Assembly (NCBI GenBank): GCA_014529385.2
Contig: CM043953.1
Location: 77,552,872 to 77,616,871 of the forward strand
Source of the DNA: Adiantum capillus-veneris
Lineage: Eukaryota > Streptophyta > Polypodiopsida > Polypodiales > Pteridaceae
DNA length: 64,000 nucleotides
Reading direction: 5' to 3'
A program made the translations under genes and the position numbers. Below the pieces are notes generated by a model. The model was not told the DNA's origin. It saw nothing but the letters and a program-made list of their open reading frames with translations, and did no database searches. Every line of letters begins with the position of its first letter. The stretch's first letter is position 1. Shown piece by piece: positions 12,516 to 22,329 of the stretch.

Positions 12516-12569
12516 ATTACATAATTCATCACCAAGTTTCCTTCTTCTATCTTCTTGTATGACAGACTC

Positions 12570-13028
12570 TTATTGAACTTGGCCCACTCGCTTCTCTCGC
12601 TGCTTCACAGTGTAGTCCGCTGCCGCTTCTTTGTCCATCTGCAATGCTTCAAGGTTGACAATCCGGTCCTGCAAAACCTCTCGGAAAGTGGCGTTGATGC
12701 CCCACATACCCTTCAGAGCACTTAGTTGTGCATGCACTAACAACACTGCCTCCTTACCATAGACCAACTCAAATGGAGTGAAATTGGTAGCCACTTTGTA
12801 AGATGTCATGTACGTTCATAGACACTTCTCTAAATTGGTTTCCCATTCGGTCTTCTGCTTGTACACATAATTCGTTAGCATCTTGCTGATCTGCCCATTG
12901 GAACTCTCTACTAGACCATTACATTGAGGATGGTAGGGTAAAGACCACCGATGTTGAATTCCCAGCTTCTCGACCAATGCACGCGTAAGCTTGCTTCTAA
13001 ATCTCTGACCTCTATAAAAAATGAGCAC
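12570..13028 (-). pseudogene. gypsy-3 integrase catalytic core (frameshifted)
   Basis: The minus strand reads a HPQCNGLVESSNGQISKML stretch (the P-x-x-N-G-x-x-E region with the catalytic Glu) near 12950-12890, then TNFTPFELVYGKEAVLLV, typical of gypsy integrases. A frame change lies between the two parts near 12810. The first catalytic Asp region, near 13100-13250, is also broken. Integrase inserts the cDNA of the element. This copy cannot encode a whole enzyme. Confidence 0.8.
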
Positions 13029-13277
13029 CCAAGGTATTCCAAAATGACCTTGTGAGGTAGTTGATGGCTACCACAATGTACTTCTTACCACTTTTAGAAT
13101 TAGGGAGTGGACCGATAGCATCCAAACCCCACCTCTTGAAAGAATTTTCAACGATGATGGCCCCCTACGACTCGGTTACCAAACATTTTCACCCATGGTT
13201 TTGCAGGCGTGGCAGGTTTTGCACCAATAGTGCACATCCCTCACTATAGAAAGCCACCAAGAACCTGCTCTTAATAC

Positions 13278-13514
13278 TCAAAACAGCATCTGGTCTTTAT
13301 TTTGGTGTCCGCTTTCCTCATGACATTTCTCCAACACCAAGCTAATCTCTTCTTTGTATAGCACTCTCCTTAACACCCCGTCTCTGTCGTACGTCATCAA
13401 GTCTTCACCTATTAGTGTAAACTTGCAAGCTCTCTGCACTACTCTTCTTCTCTGCAACTTGGAAAGACCCTCTGGACATTGCCTTGTACCCAAAAAATCT
13501 TCTACCTCCTTCAA
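13278..13514 (-). pseudogene. gypsy-3 integrase N-terminal region
   Basis: The minus strand reads LQRRRVVQRACKFTLIGEDL, then VLRRVLYKEEISLVLEKCHE. This matches the region before and into the integrase H-H-C-C zinc finger (L-Y-R-R ... C-L ... E ... H-E-x-x-x-G-H). The finger is cut at its second half by frameshifts. Confidence 0.7.
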
Positions 13515-13653
13515 TGATTACCTACTTGTGTAAGCAGTTGGGGCCGCATATAAACTTGCAGCATGTACTTGTACTTTGCTACTTGCTAGCTGGTTTGTCG
13601 CCTAATTTTGCGACATGCTTGAATTGGACATCTTCAAAGATCTTTAACAGCTT

Positions 13654-13839
13654 CTAAATGGAAAAAAACCAATGCTTCAAGGAATCCCACTTTACTTGCC
13701 ATTGGCCCAACAATTTCTTGATGACCAACAACGCATCCCCTTTCACTATCAACCTGGAAATGCCAAACTCCACGCATTGCTTCAAACAGAGATGGAGGGA
13801 GAGGTACTTTGCTTCATTGTTGGTGTGGACATCCTCCAA
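13654..13839 (-). pseudogene. gypsy-3 archaeal-type second RNase H
   Basis: The minus strand reads TNNEAKYLSLHLCLKQCVEF, then GISRLIVKGDALLVIKKL. The T-N-N-E-A-x-Y and G-D-x-x-L-V signatures are those of the additional RNase H found between RNase H and integrase in Tat-clade plant gypsy elements. The second catalytic Asp corresponds to the D of KGDA. Only about 60 codons are open. Confidence 0.75.
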
Positions 13840-14085
13840 ATCATGGACCTTTGAAAAGATTACTTTTTCGTGTGGATCCTATATCACCACACCTCCACCT
13901 GCTTTCTAGATCACCCTTCTATTTGCACCATCAAACCACATGGTAAATTCTTCCTCCATGTTTGGCTCCTTTTTGGTGAGACGGACTAGTGTGGTTGATC
14001 TTAAACTCGAACCCAAACTCCTTTAGCTCTAACACCCACTTCATGATCTCTTCCCTCATAGAACTTACGCACAATGAGATGCACT

Positions 14086-14307
14086 TTAAACTTCCTGCAA
14101 GAAAAAAACTAGTTCCATCACCCACTGCTCCGCTTTGGTATAGGTCGCCTCTCCAAGACTTATTATCCTTCTCTCAAAGGAGATAGCTTTGTAACTTCTC
14201 CCTACCTTTTGCAACAACACCGCTCCAATAGCCACCGACCCCACTGTCATAGCAATATATAAAAATCGTCCTCTTGGTTTGGAGAACACACCATTGGCAA
14301 TTGACAC
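14086..14307 (-). pseudogene. gypsy-3 RNase H fragment
   Basis: The minus strand reads GRFLYIAMTVGSVAIGAVLL followed by a YTKAEQWVMELVFFLQ stretch. This corresponds to the gypsy RNase H pattern (L-Y-x-A-x-S ... A-v-G-a-V-L ... Y-x-x-x-E). The expected first catalytic Asp is not visible. Confidence 0.65.
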
Positions 14308-14557
14308 AAGAATTATTTCACCATGTCAAAGGCCTCCTGATCTTCTTCATCCCATCCAAACCCATGAACCTATTGGGCCCTCTTTTGTAGAGGATACACA
14401 TACTACGATAGCATCCAAAAAACCCGTGATAGATACTTCAACTCTTGCACAAATGAGGCCAAACCTTGAGCACTAGAGGGAGACTCCATCAGGACTAGAG
14501 CCTTGAACTTATCTAAATCCACTCAATCCCAATGTGCAAAAACACATGGCCCAATAA

Positions 14558-15067
14558 TTATGCTCTAGGTTGTGCTAGCTTGCACTTCTTAGGGTTCAAT
14601 TGACCACCTGCTTCATCGTGCCACTGTAAAGATAGCCGCAACTTTGACAAATGCTCCACCCTTGAGCTATAGCACCATATATCATCCATAAAGACCATGA
14701 TGAACCGGCCCAAGTAGGGACCAAACACCCTGTTCATCCAATCTTGGAAAGTGATATAGGCATTTACCAACCCCAATGGCATCCTACGGTAGGCAAAACA
14801 TCCCCATGGAGAGATAAATGTCATCTTATGTTGGTCCTCAAGTGCGATCCCTATCTGAAAGTACCATAAAAACCCATCCATGATTGAGTACCTCTCATGG
14901 CCAACTACCTGATTTAATATCTTGTCTTGAAACGGCAATGGGTAGTGATTTTGCTTGGCAGCTGCATTTAATGGCTTGTAGTTGACACACACCCTCCATT
15001 TCCCATTCTTTACTAGAGAAACCCACTCCGACTCCTTCACGAGGTATATAATACCTACATCCAACAA
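14558..15067 (-). pseudogene. gypsy-3 reverse transcriptase
   Basis: This 169-residue open stretch holds the RT palm: WRVCVNYKPLN, YSIMDGFLWYFQI (motif A), FAYRRMPLGLVNA (motif B) and MVFMDDIWCYS (motif C with FMDD). It covers most of the fingers and palm of a gypsy RT. It is the best-preserved part of this element. Confidence 0.85.
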
Positions 15068-15304
15068 TTAATTGATCTCCTGGCAGAGGGCTTCCTTTTG
15101 AATTTCTCGTAATCTTCTTGGCTTTTGTGCCTTTGGCTTGTACCCTTCATTGTGCTCTACATCCTTTGCACCTCACAGATCCTTGTACTTTGCTGCAAAT
15201 AAATTTGGAAAGGATGCACACAATTGTACATTGACTTCTTTTTCTTTCTTGGTCAAATCTTCACTTAACATACCAGCTACCTTTTCCGCACCTATGCCAT
15301 AAAC

Positions 15305-15529
15305 CTACGGTTGCATCTCCTCTTTTTCATGAGAGCCCTCTATAGTGACACCAAACAAATTGGCATCAATCATTAGCATATCATCCTCAGATTTCCTCCT
15401 CCTTGGTATCAATGTAGCCTTCTTCTCATAAGCCGTCTCAATCTCGTACTCGTAGCTTGTTGTGTCATCCTCGTCCTCTACCACCATAGGATGGAAACGG
15501 CTCTCTGTGGTCTTCAAGTCTAGTACCAC
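15305..15529 (-). pseudogene. gypsy-3 pre-RT charged region
   Basis: A 74-residue frame rich in Glu, Asp and Lys lies just upstream of RT on the same strand. Its position suits the linker between protease and RT in gypsy polyproteins. No protease motif is visible. Confidence 0.4.
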
Positions 15530-15819
15530 CTGTCTCCGGTGTCTAACATTACCAAAGACTTGTACTTTTACTCATTGAAGTGGAGATTGACACACGAGAC
15601 AAAAAAATATCTTATATTTGAAAAAAGTAAATAGCACATGAAACTTTAAGTTTTCGTTGTGCACGGATTTTGGGGGGGTCATGGTTAGTACTTTTCTTTG
15701 GATCTAGAGGGTGAAGTCCTTCCTCCAATTTTCTCTTACTCTTCTTCTTCAGTGTTTTTGCAATTGCCCGTAACGTCTCCACATCCTCGGGGCACTACAC
15801 TTTATTTGTTGTTTTTGAT

Positions 15820-16200
15820 TCTAGGATCATAGCAAGGCTTAGGGTAAAACATAGAAAGCTTGTCCAACAAGTAGGGACGCTACATCAATGTTCTTTTTTA
15901 CCTTGTTGGTTGTGGGTTGATAGCTTACTAGAGTTGTCCACAATGGTAGCCTTGCCATGGTTCTCCTTAACCACTATTAGTTCAGCCTTGGGGCCATCAG
16001 GCTATCTGCAGTTTTCGGTTCTAGGATCACAGCAAGATTTAGGGTAAAACAATAGAAAGTTAGTCCAACAAAATGAAACGTTACAACAATGTTATTTTTC
16101 ACCTTCTTGATTGTGGGTTGAGAGCTTGCGGGAGTCATCCACAATAGCATCCTTGCCTTGATTCTCCTCAATCACTATTGTTGCAGCATCCATTTTGCAA
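15820..16200. repeat. Tandem duplication of a ~185-base block
   Basis: The block at about 15820-15995 (starting TTCTAGGATCATAGCAAG) recurs at about 16017-16200 (starting TTCTAGGATCACAGCAAG). Order is colinear and about 80 percent of positions look identical by eye. It lies just downstream, on the minus strand, of the exon-like locus at 16254-19500. Confidence 0.75.
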
Positions 16201-16253
16201 GGAGGGTTGTCATCCATAGTTGTGTCCTTGAACAACTGAAGACCATCAGATAG

Positions 16254-16740
16254 TTATGTGTTGTATTCATCAAATCGAAGCAGAGAATAAATTTTCTTAG
16301 CATTGGTTTCTGTGATCATGTTAGACTCTTGACATACTAATCTCATGGTAAGTGGAATTAAGCTGAGTATAGTGAACTCACCCCCATGCTCTGTGTATGC
16401 AGTTACGAGCGTCCAACACTTGGCAATCTTTAGAATCTTTATAGTGCACATTGGGTAGGTGTACTTTGACCTGATGATGTACAATAATGCAAAGCAAAAT
16501 GGGTGATACTTATGTTGACATTCCAACAAGAAAGCCCCTGCCATGTGGTTAGCTAAGAGGGGTTTTCCACATGCAACACATTCGCCACCAATATGTGCAA
16601 CAGGTTTCAAAAAAGAGGCCATTGTAGGTGGTGAAGGCACCATGAAGGTTGTACTCTCCTCCTGCATGTATTGAATTGTTGTATCCATGAACGCTTTTCG
16701 AGATGTCAAGAACCGTGATTCACATTTCAAAGCATTCATG
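16254..16740 (-). pseudogene. Exon-like frame with a RING/PHD-like zinc-binding motif
   Basis: This is an open frame of about 161 residues on the minus strand. It contains CVACGKPLL, then LLECQHKYHPFCFALL and TYPMC. The spacing C-x2-C ... C-x-H-x3-H-x2-C ... C resembles a RING- or PHD-type finger, but a last cysteine partner is unclear. The frame is preceded by a plausible 3' splice site (T-rich tract, then GACAG or GATAG at 16741-16749). Splicing to the upstream exon end at about 18187 by the GATAG site keeps the frame. I cannot name the protein. It may be a host gene, a decayed copy, or a gene fragment carried by an element. Confidence 0.5.
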
Positions 16741-16899
16741 CTATCCTGTCAACCATAGCAAAGACAACAATAAAGAATAAGATCATTTGTTGCTTGGTTG
16801 CACTTAAATGCGCTATCCAACTTATTCTTAACAATTTAAATCGGATTGAAGAAGGCTTGGCAAGAACTTTTGAAACACCAAAAAAGCACTTTCCATGCA

Positions 16900-18090
16900 C
16901 TTTCTTATTACTAAGCACTTATAAGCACAAGTGCTCTCTTAGCTCTTTCTAAGCACTTCTATGAACTTTCTAAGCAAGATTGAGCACTACAAAACACCTC
17001 TAGGCAGTTGCTACACTACTTTGTCACCACTTGCTAGGCAGTTTCTAATCACCTCACAACACTTTGTAGCTCTTTCTAAGCACTTCGAAGTACTTTCTAA
17101 GCACCATCATTTGACCATTGTAAAGCACTTCTAAGCAGTTGCTACACCACTTTTTGCACCTTTGCTTAGCACTTTCTAACCCCCGCATAACACTTTGAGG
17201 TTGTTTCGAAGCACTCCTAGGCACTTTCTTAGCACCATTGAGCACTATGAAGGACTTCTAAAAAGTTGCTAACCACTTGCTAAGCAGCTTTTGATGACCT
17301 TGTAAGCACTTTGTAGCTCTTTCTAAGCATTTTGAAGTACTTTCTAAGCACCATTCACCACTATAAAGCACTTCTTAGCAGTTGCTACACCGCTTTATGT
17401 AGCTTTCCTAAGCACTTTCTAATCCCCCCATAGCACTTTGAGGCTCTTTCTAAGCTCTTGTAGACTGTTTCTAAGCACTTCTAGGCACTTTATAAGCACT
17501 TTCTTAGCACCATTGAGCACTATGAAGGACTTCTAAAAAGTTGCTAACCAATTGCTAAGCAGTTTCCAAAGACCTTCTAAGCACTGAGCTCTTTCTATGC
17601 ACTTCTAAGCACCATTGAGCACTATGAAGCTCTTCTAAGCAGTTCCTTACCATTTGCTAAGCAGTTTCTAACCACTTGCTATGCAGTTTCCAATGACCCA
17701 TGTAAGCACTTTGAAGCTCTTTCAATGCACTTATAAGCACAGCATTGCTAAGGAAGTGCTTCACTGTGAAGCACATCTAAGGAGTTGCATCACCTCTTAG
17801 CACTTTTGAGATGTGTCTAAGCACTTCTAGCCATTTCCTAAGGTCCATTGAGCAGTATGAGTCACTTCTTAGTACTATCTAAGCACCTCATCTACTAACA
17901 TAATATGGCGAAAGGGCTCCCCTTTACACGTGTCGCAATTTGCGACCTGAAGGCTAAAGTCCAAAAAGAAAAAAAGCCCAGTTGCACGCGATAAAGAGGG
18001 GGAGAGAGAGAGAGAGGCCACCGAAGGCGAAGGCGGCCGGCTGTACTAGTAAGCACTATGAAGCAGTCTCTAAGCACTTTCTATGCACCT
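16900..18090. repeat. Degenerate minisatellite built on TAAGCACTT
   Basis: About 1.2 kb of short, variable units such as CTAAGCACTTTCTAAGCACC, with higher-order periods of roughly 150-250 bases that include GAGCACTATGAAG and GTTGCTA blocks. It sits inside the putative intron of the exon-like locus on the minus strand. A non-repeat island near 17895-18045 interrupts it. Confidence 0.85.
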
Positions 18091-18186
18091 TATTTAGCAT
18101 GATAACCACTCATGCATAGCTCAAGTAGTTTCTCAGTAATTTCAAAGCAATACAAACACTTTTCTTGCACTTTGAGCAACAAGCTC

Positions 18187-18540
18187 ACCTGCAAGGAGTC
18201 CAACTCTTCTTTAAAACGTGGGCCAAATAATTATTGGGACCTCCTTTGGATAGCATTTTGGTGATGTCTTTGACCTCTTCCCCCTTGCAGTCAACCTCTC
18301 TTAGATCAAAACTCGGTGAGTTCTTAAGCACCTCCAAGTCCTTGTTTAGTTGCTCCAATTAAGTATAGAAGCCACTGTAAGCAGAGAACAACCCTTCATT
18401 TCTGAGCCACGTGTTCCTCTTCTCATGCAGCTGCACTTTCACCCCATCCAACTTCTTTTGCAAGTCATCCTCCTTGGCATTGATTCCCTATGCCATGTTC
18501 AGTACCTGCTAAATATACATCGGCTTCTCTACTCCCTCAT
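18187..18540 (-). pseudogene. Exon-like coiled-coil frame of the same locus
   Basis: The minus strand reads a Lys/Glu/Leu-rich stretch (INAKEDDLQKKLDGVKVQL, then LEQLNKDLEVLKNSPSF) with one in-frame TAA. It ends TPC(R) at about 18187, immediately before CAG/GTGAGC, a strong 5' splice signal. Heptad-like spacing suggests a coiled coil. It joins in frame to 16740 if the intervening 1.45 kb is spliced out. Confidence 0.45.
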
Positions 18541-19197
18541 GTGCCTGCAGCTTTTCGACATTGTTGGTATTGATGATAAGGCACCGTCACAGACAAATTG
18601 TTCTCTATTGATGAAGTCATAATCAACACGAAACTTGTTGATCTTCCTCTCTAACCCCCTTTTCTCCATCTTGCAACTATCAAGGACAACTCCACCAAAC
18701 CTTGCCCATGCAATCCAATGTGTGGTCGGACCAGTCGATGCTGCTTGACACCTCTCATACAAAAATCTCAGTGCAAATTTTGCTAGTAGTTCACCATTGG
18801 ATGGGGCCGCCTGATATACCTTTTGGTATAAAATCCTACACTTGTCGACAAACTCATCCCTCACATGGTGAAGAAATAGCTTCGTGTTTTTCTTGTGCAA
18901 GCAGTTGAAAACACTCAGTCACTCCTCCTCAAGGATATCTTTTTCTATGAGCTCTTTAGGCAGCCTTCCATCTAGGCTGAGACCGTGCTCCTCATGTAGT
19001 TTCTCAATTGAGTAGCAAAGTCTGGATAGGCATGGATACTCAAACACCGCAAGCACCAGAAAACAAAGCTTGTTGAAAGACCAGTTTTGCAGCCCTTGCA
19101 ACAGTGGAAAACACAATGAAAGTAGAAGCATGCATACCTTTTGATGACTTTTTAGACACCTTTGAGTTGGATGCAAAATACTCGACAAGGCAGTCAA
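18529..19197 (-). pseudogene. Exon-like frames of unknown function upstream in the same locus
   Basis: Two minus-strand frames (19197-18919 and 18900-18529) are separated by one stop and read on as one protein-like segment. It has a hydrophobic Leu/Cys-rich start, then EEHGLSLDGRLPKELIEKDI, then a basic stretch with TGPTTHWIAWARFGGVVLD. No known domain is recognised. Position and strand suit the N-terminal part of the locus that continues at 18540-18187 and 16740-16254. Confidence 0.4.
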
Positions 19198-19499
19198 GCA
19201 CCCCCTTCAACTTCAGTTTTATTGGACTACGCAGGGGTTTGCTTCACTTTGCTAGCTCATTAGGTGGAAGGGACTAAATCTTCAAATCTAGGTTCTTGCA
19301 TCTTGTTCTTCAAGATCCTGTGGCTTGGTAAACTGCAGGCAAGTGACTTCATAGTGTAGCCTGTGCAAAGAAGGAAGAGGAGGGCTAATGCCTGTAGAGT
19401 AGCTCAAGTACATATAGGGTGGGAATGCAAAAATAGGACATGCAAAACACGACATGGAATCTGAATGACACACATGTAGAGAAGCTCGAATAGGGATTA

Positions 19500-21030
19500 G
19501 GGTTTACCTTTCAAGTGGAGCAGAGCTCCGCAAGGAAGAAAGCAGTCCTAACACGAAGGAAGTTTAAAGCATAGTTGCTCCTCAAGCGCACCCACAAAGA
19601 AAGTTTCAAGTGGGAATGGGAATGCAAAAAATGGGACATGCAAGAAGGATAGCAGGTTCCATCATTACATGCAATAAGTGACCCATCCCTCCCATACAAT
19701 GAGTGGTTTACAATTTAGCATTCAAACTAGTGGACCATTAGCCTTTTAAAATTACCCTTTTCTTTTTAATAAATCACATTTCTCCTTCCAAAGTAGTCTC
19801 TAGAGGTAACCCCTAAAAGTGGAATAGTGGTACTACCAATATGTTCTTTCACCCTTTAAGATCGGTCCTTTTTGTAGCACAAATGTTACAGAGTTTTGTA
19901 AGTACTAGATTAAGGCAAGTTGTGATGTCTTGTGTATGATTGTAAAAATTCCATTTAATGCTTAAAAAATCAACCTGAATTTGTGCTTATGAGGTTTATA
20001 TGTTGGAAAAATTATTGGTAAAAGTTGGAAGAGGCCATCCAATGGCATAATCAATGATGTCAAATGTGTAGTCTTCTAATGCAAAGTTGGTTCTCAGTAG
20101 TTGGTGGTGTAGATGTGTCGCACATCTCGACAAGTCTCCCTGTGTGTATCATAGTATTACCCAAAAGTACAAAAGTATCTATCCCTAGAGAATCTATCAG
20201 CAGGCTGTATGATTAAAGTCAAAGCATCCTCCCCACAAAAGTGGCTATAGGATCAAAATACACTTTCCCTAGAGCTTGGTAGGAAACTAGGTGGTAGGTC
20301 AAATACTTTCTCCAATGTCAAAGATCAAAGGTGAAGGCCTACTGGAAAATCTTCAAAGTATTTTGCTTTGTTGATGTTGATTGTAGAGTGTTGGTGTCGT
20401 TTGATTCTCTCCTCCCTTCCAAATGTGCCCTCAAAATATGTAAAGCAGATGTCATTGTCAGCATTGAATGTGTGTCCAAAGCTTTTTGCAAATATGCTTG
20501 ACACCAGTCTTTCCCATTGCTAGACAGTTTTTGATCAATGTACAAGTTTTTCCATCTTTGTGAAGCTAAATAATTGTGCGTTGTGTTCGTGCAAAATGTG
20601 AATGCATAAGATTTGTGCAAATGCAGAGGGTTTTGTGCAAAATGTGAGGATAAGTGTGTGCAAATGCATGGTGTGGGGGTTTTACAATCTCTAAATTGAA
20701 CATCGCATACATTTCTAACGTATAAAATCCAATCACTTTGGTGTGTGGACTATATCTGTGTTGAACAATCTTTCTTTCTCGTGAAATAGTGGCTGGGGGT
20801 TTGTTTCTTCAAACTGTGGGAAAGTCCCCCTAATGAATTCAAGATACTCAATGCAAGTGAGGGTAAAGAGGCCCATGGGAATGCAGGTCTTGGTGGGATT
20901 CTTTGGCTAGTTGGGATATTGAGCATTAGGCAGAAAAGGCCCCTTATGGATCGGAAGGAGATATATAGGGTCCAATCTAAACCCTCTGCATTGTAGAACC
21001 CATCCTCTACATGGTAGAAACAGCCAACAA
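19500..21030. other. No recognisable gene
   Basis: About 1.5 kb with only short unsupported frames. One minus-strand frame of 93 codons (20620-20339) has no visible motif. No LTR ends, tandem repeats or RNA genes were seen. Confidence 0.4.
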
Positions 21031-21400
21031 GTTCACATTTCGAAAAGATGTTTAATAAGTAAGCTATGACCTCTCCCTCTTGTAAAGCTTTTAAATTTGC
21101 CTCTTCCTAAACTGTAGTCAGCTAAAAAATAAAGTGTAAGAAAGGAAGTAAAGGAAGAGTTAGGGGAAATAAGAGTATCATGCCTCTTCTCAGAAGGTGA
21201 TTCTTCATCCTCAAAGTTAGGCTTAAGTAAGCTTAAGATTTTCTTGATCCTATTATAAGTGCCATAAGTAGGTAAGAGCATTCAATCTTCATTCCCTCCT
21301 TAAGCATATCCACCGTGAGTGTACAAAATGTCATAAAGGAAATTTCAGCCAAAATCAACTCCCTTGCTTGTCCTCCTAGCCACGAAGAAAAGAGAGAAAT
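21030..21400 (-). mobile_element. PLE-D: fragment of the Penelope-like family (N-terminal domain end and linker)
   Basis: The minus-strand frame 21281-21033 matches the linker of PLE-A (31124-30837) in order: L-L-P/T-T-Y-G-x-Y/F, I-K-x-x-x-x-x-K-P-N-x-E-x-D-E-S, K-R, S-F/Y-T-S-F-L-T and an RG-rich tail (LGRGKFKSFTRGRG here, FGRGRGRSYVRGPG in PLE-A). Bases 21300-21400 correspond to the end of the N-terminal domain. No RT sequence remains. This fragment shows that the family is dispersed and that the linker is a conserved part of it. Confidence 0.7.
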
Positions 21401-21489
21401 GAAATGAGGCTAGATGTGGGTGATAGAATCAAAACCCAACAAAGCTTAGCACCATTCGCATCTAAAGATGAGTAAGCTCCATGCATTTT

Positions 21490-22075
21490 TCTCACGTCGC
21501 TTGATACGAATTTTGTACACTATTTAGACAATTGCACCACTACACACGAAGCATGGAAAACGTTAGAGCAACCTTTTGGTGCTATTGCCAAGAATTCCAA
21601 AATTTCATTAGAGATGCAACTCTATGGATTTCTTATGGGGCTCGGAGAATATGTATCATCTCTCATCAATCGGCTCAAAAGTATCTGAACTACACAATTA
21701 ACATATATTAAAGGCCCAATAGAAAATGAAGATAGAATTGTTGTGCTTCTCAAAGATATGCCTGATGCGAATTTTGGGCAAATCATAATAGTACTTAAAG
21801 AGAAAGACATTTCCTAAACGAAGATGTAATAAACTCTCTTCAAGAGCACAAAAAAATCTTAAAGGTCATTAACCATAGACAAATGGTGCTCTTTTGTCTC
21901 ATCTAGCTGCTCCAACCGTAACAACAAAAGTAGCCTAAAGTACATACATTGTGGCTGAACAAATCATCTTTCAAAAGATTGTTATGAAGTCAACCCTTGA
22001 CACATTTGTGGCAAGAACAACCATGATACAAAGTACTGTAGATTCAAAGATAAACCTTCACACATGTAACCAATC
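21490..22075 (+). pseudogene. Ty1/copia gag fragment
   Basis: The plus strand reads THEAWKTLEQPFGAIAKNSK, then LYGFLMGLGEYVSSLINRL and VVLLKDMPDANF. This is the UBN2-type gag pattern of copia elements (A-W-x-x-L ... L-x-x-x-x-M-x-x-G-x-x-V ... I-x-x-L ... L-x-x-L-P). A damaged knuckle with NHLSKDC follows near 21955-21990. Several stops interrupt it. The element is cut near the (TG)n tract at 22209. Confidence 0.75.
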
Positions 22076-22205
22076 ACAATGAATATTTCGAACACAAAGG
22101 AAAAGCTAAAATTAACCTTGCCACTGAAGATACTGACAAAGATGAAAATAATGTTGGCTTGGTATATGATGATATACTATGAGCTTTACATTTGTGTATC
22201 GTACC

Positions 22206-22321
<116 letters not shown>

Positions 22322-22329
22322 ATGTTTAA

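Larger units (their letters stand above)
10790..15560 (-). mobile_element. Ty3/gypsy retrotransposon gypsy-3, Tat-like, with second RNase H
   Basis: On the minus strand the order is a charged pre-RT region (15529-15305), RT (15067-14558), RNase H (14307-14086), a second archaeal-type RNase H (13839-13654), the integrase zinc-finger region (13514-13278), the integrase core (13028-12570) and an integrase C-terminal piece (near 10990-10790). An extra archaeal-type RNase H between RNase H and integrase is known from Tat-clade plant elements (Ogre, Retand and relatives). The element is decayed into at least six frames. The C-terminal piece is separated from the core by about 1.5 kb of other sequence. 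Gag and LTRs were not recognised. Confidence 0.8.

Noticed and set aside
10996..12564. Solo LTR with TG...CA ends between the gypsy-3 pieces
   Set aside because: TG and CA can be picked near the junctions, but the adjoining 5-base flanks do not match and the integrase reading continues past the chosen end.
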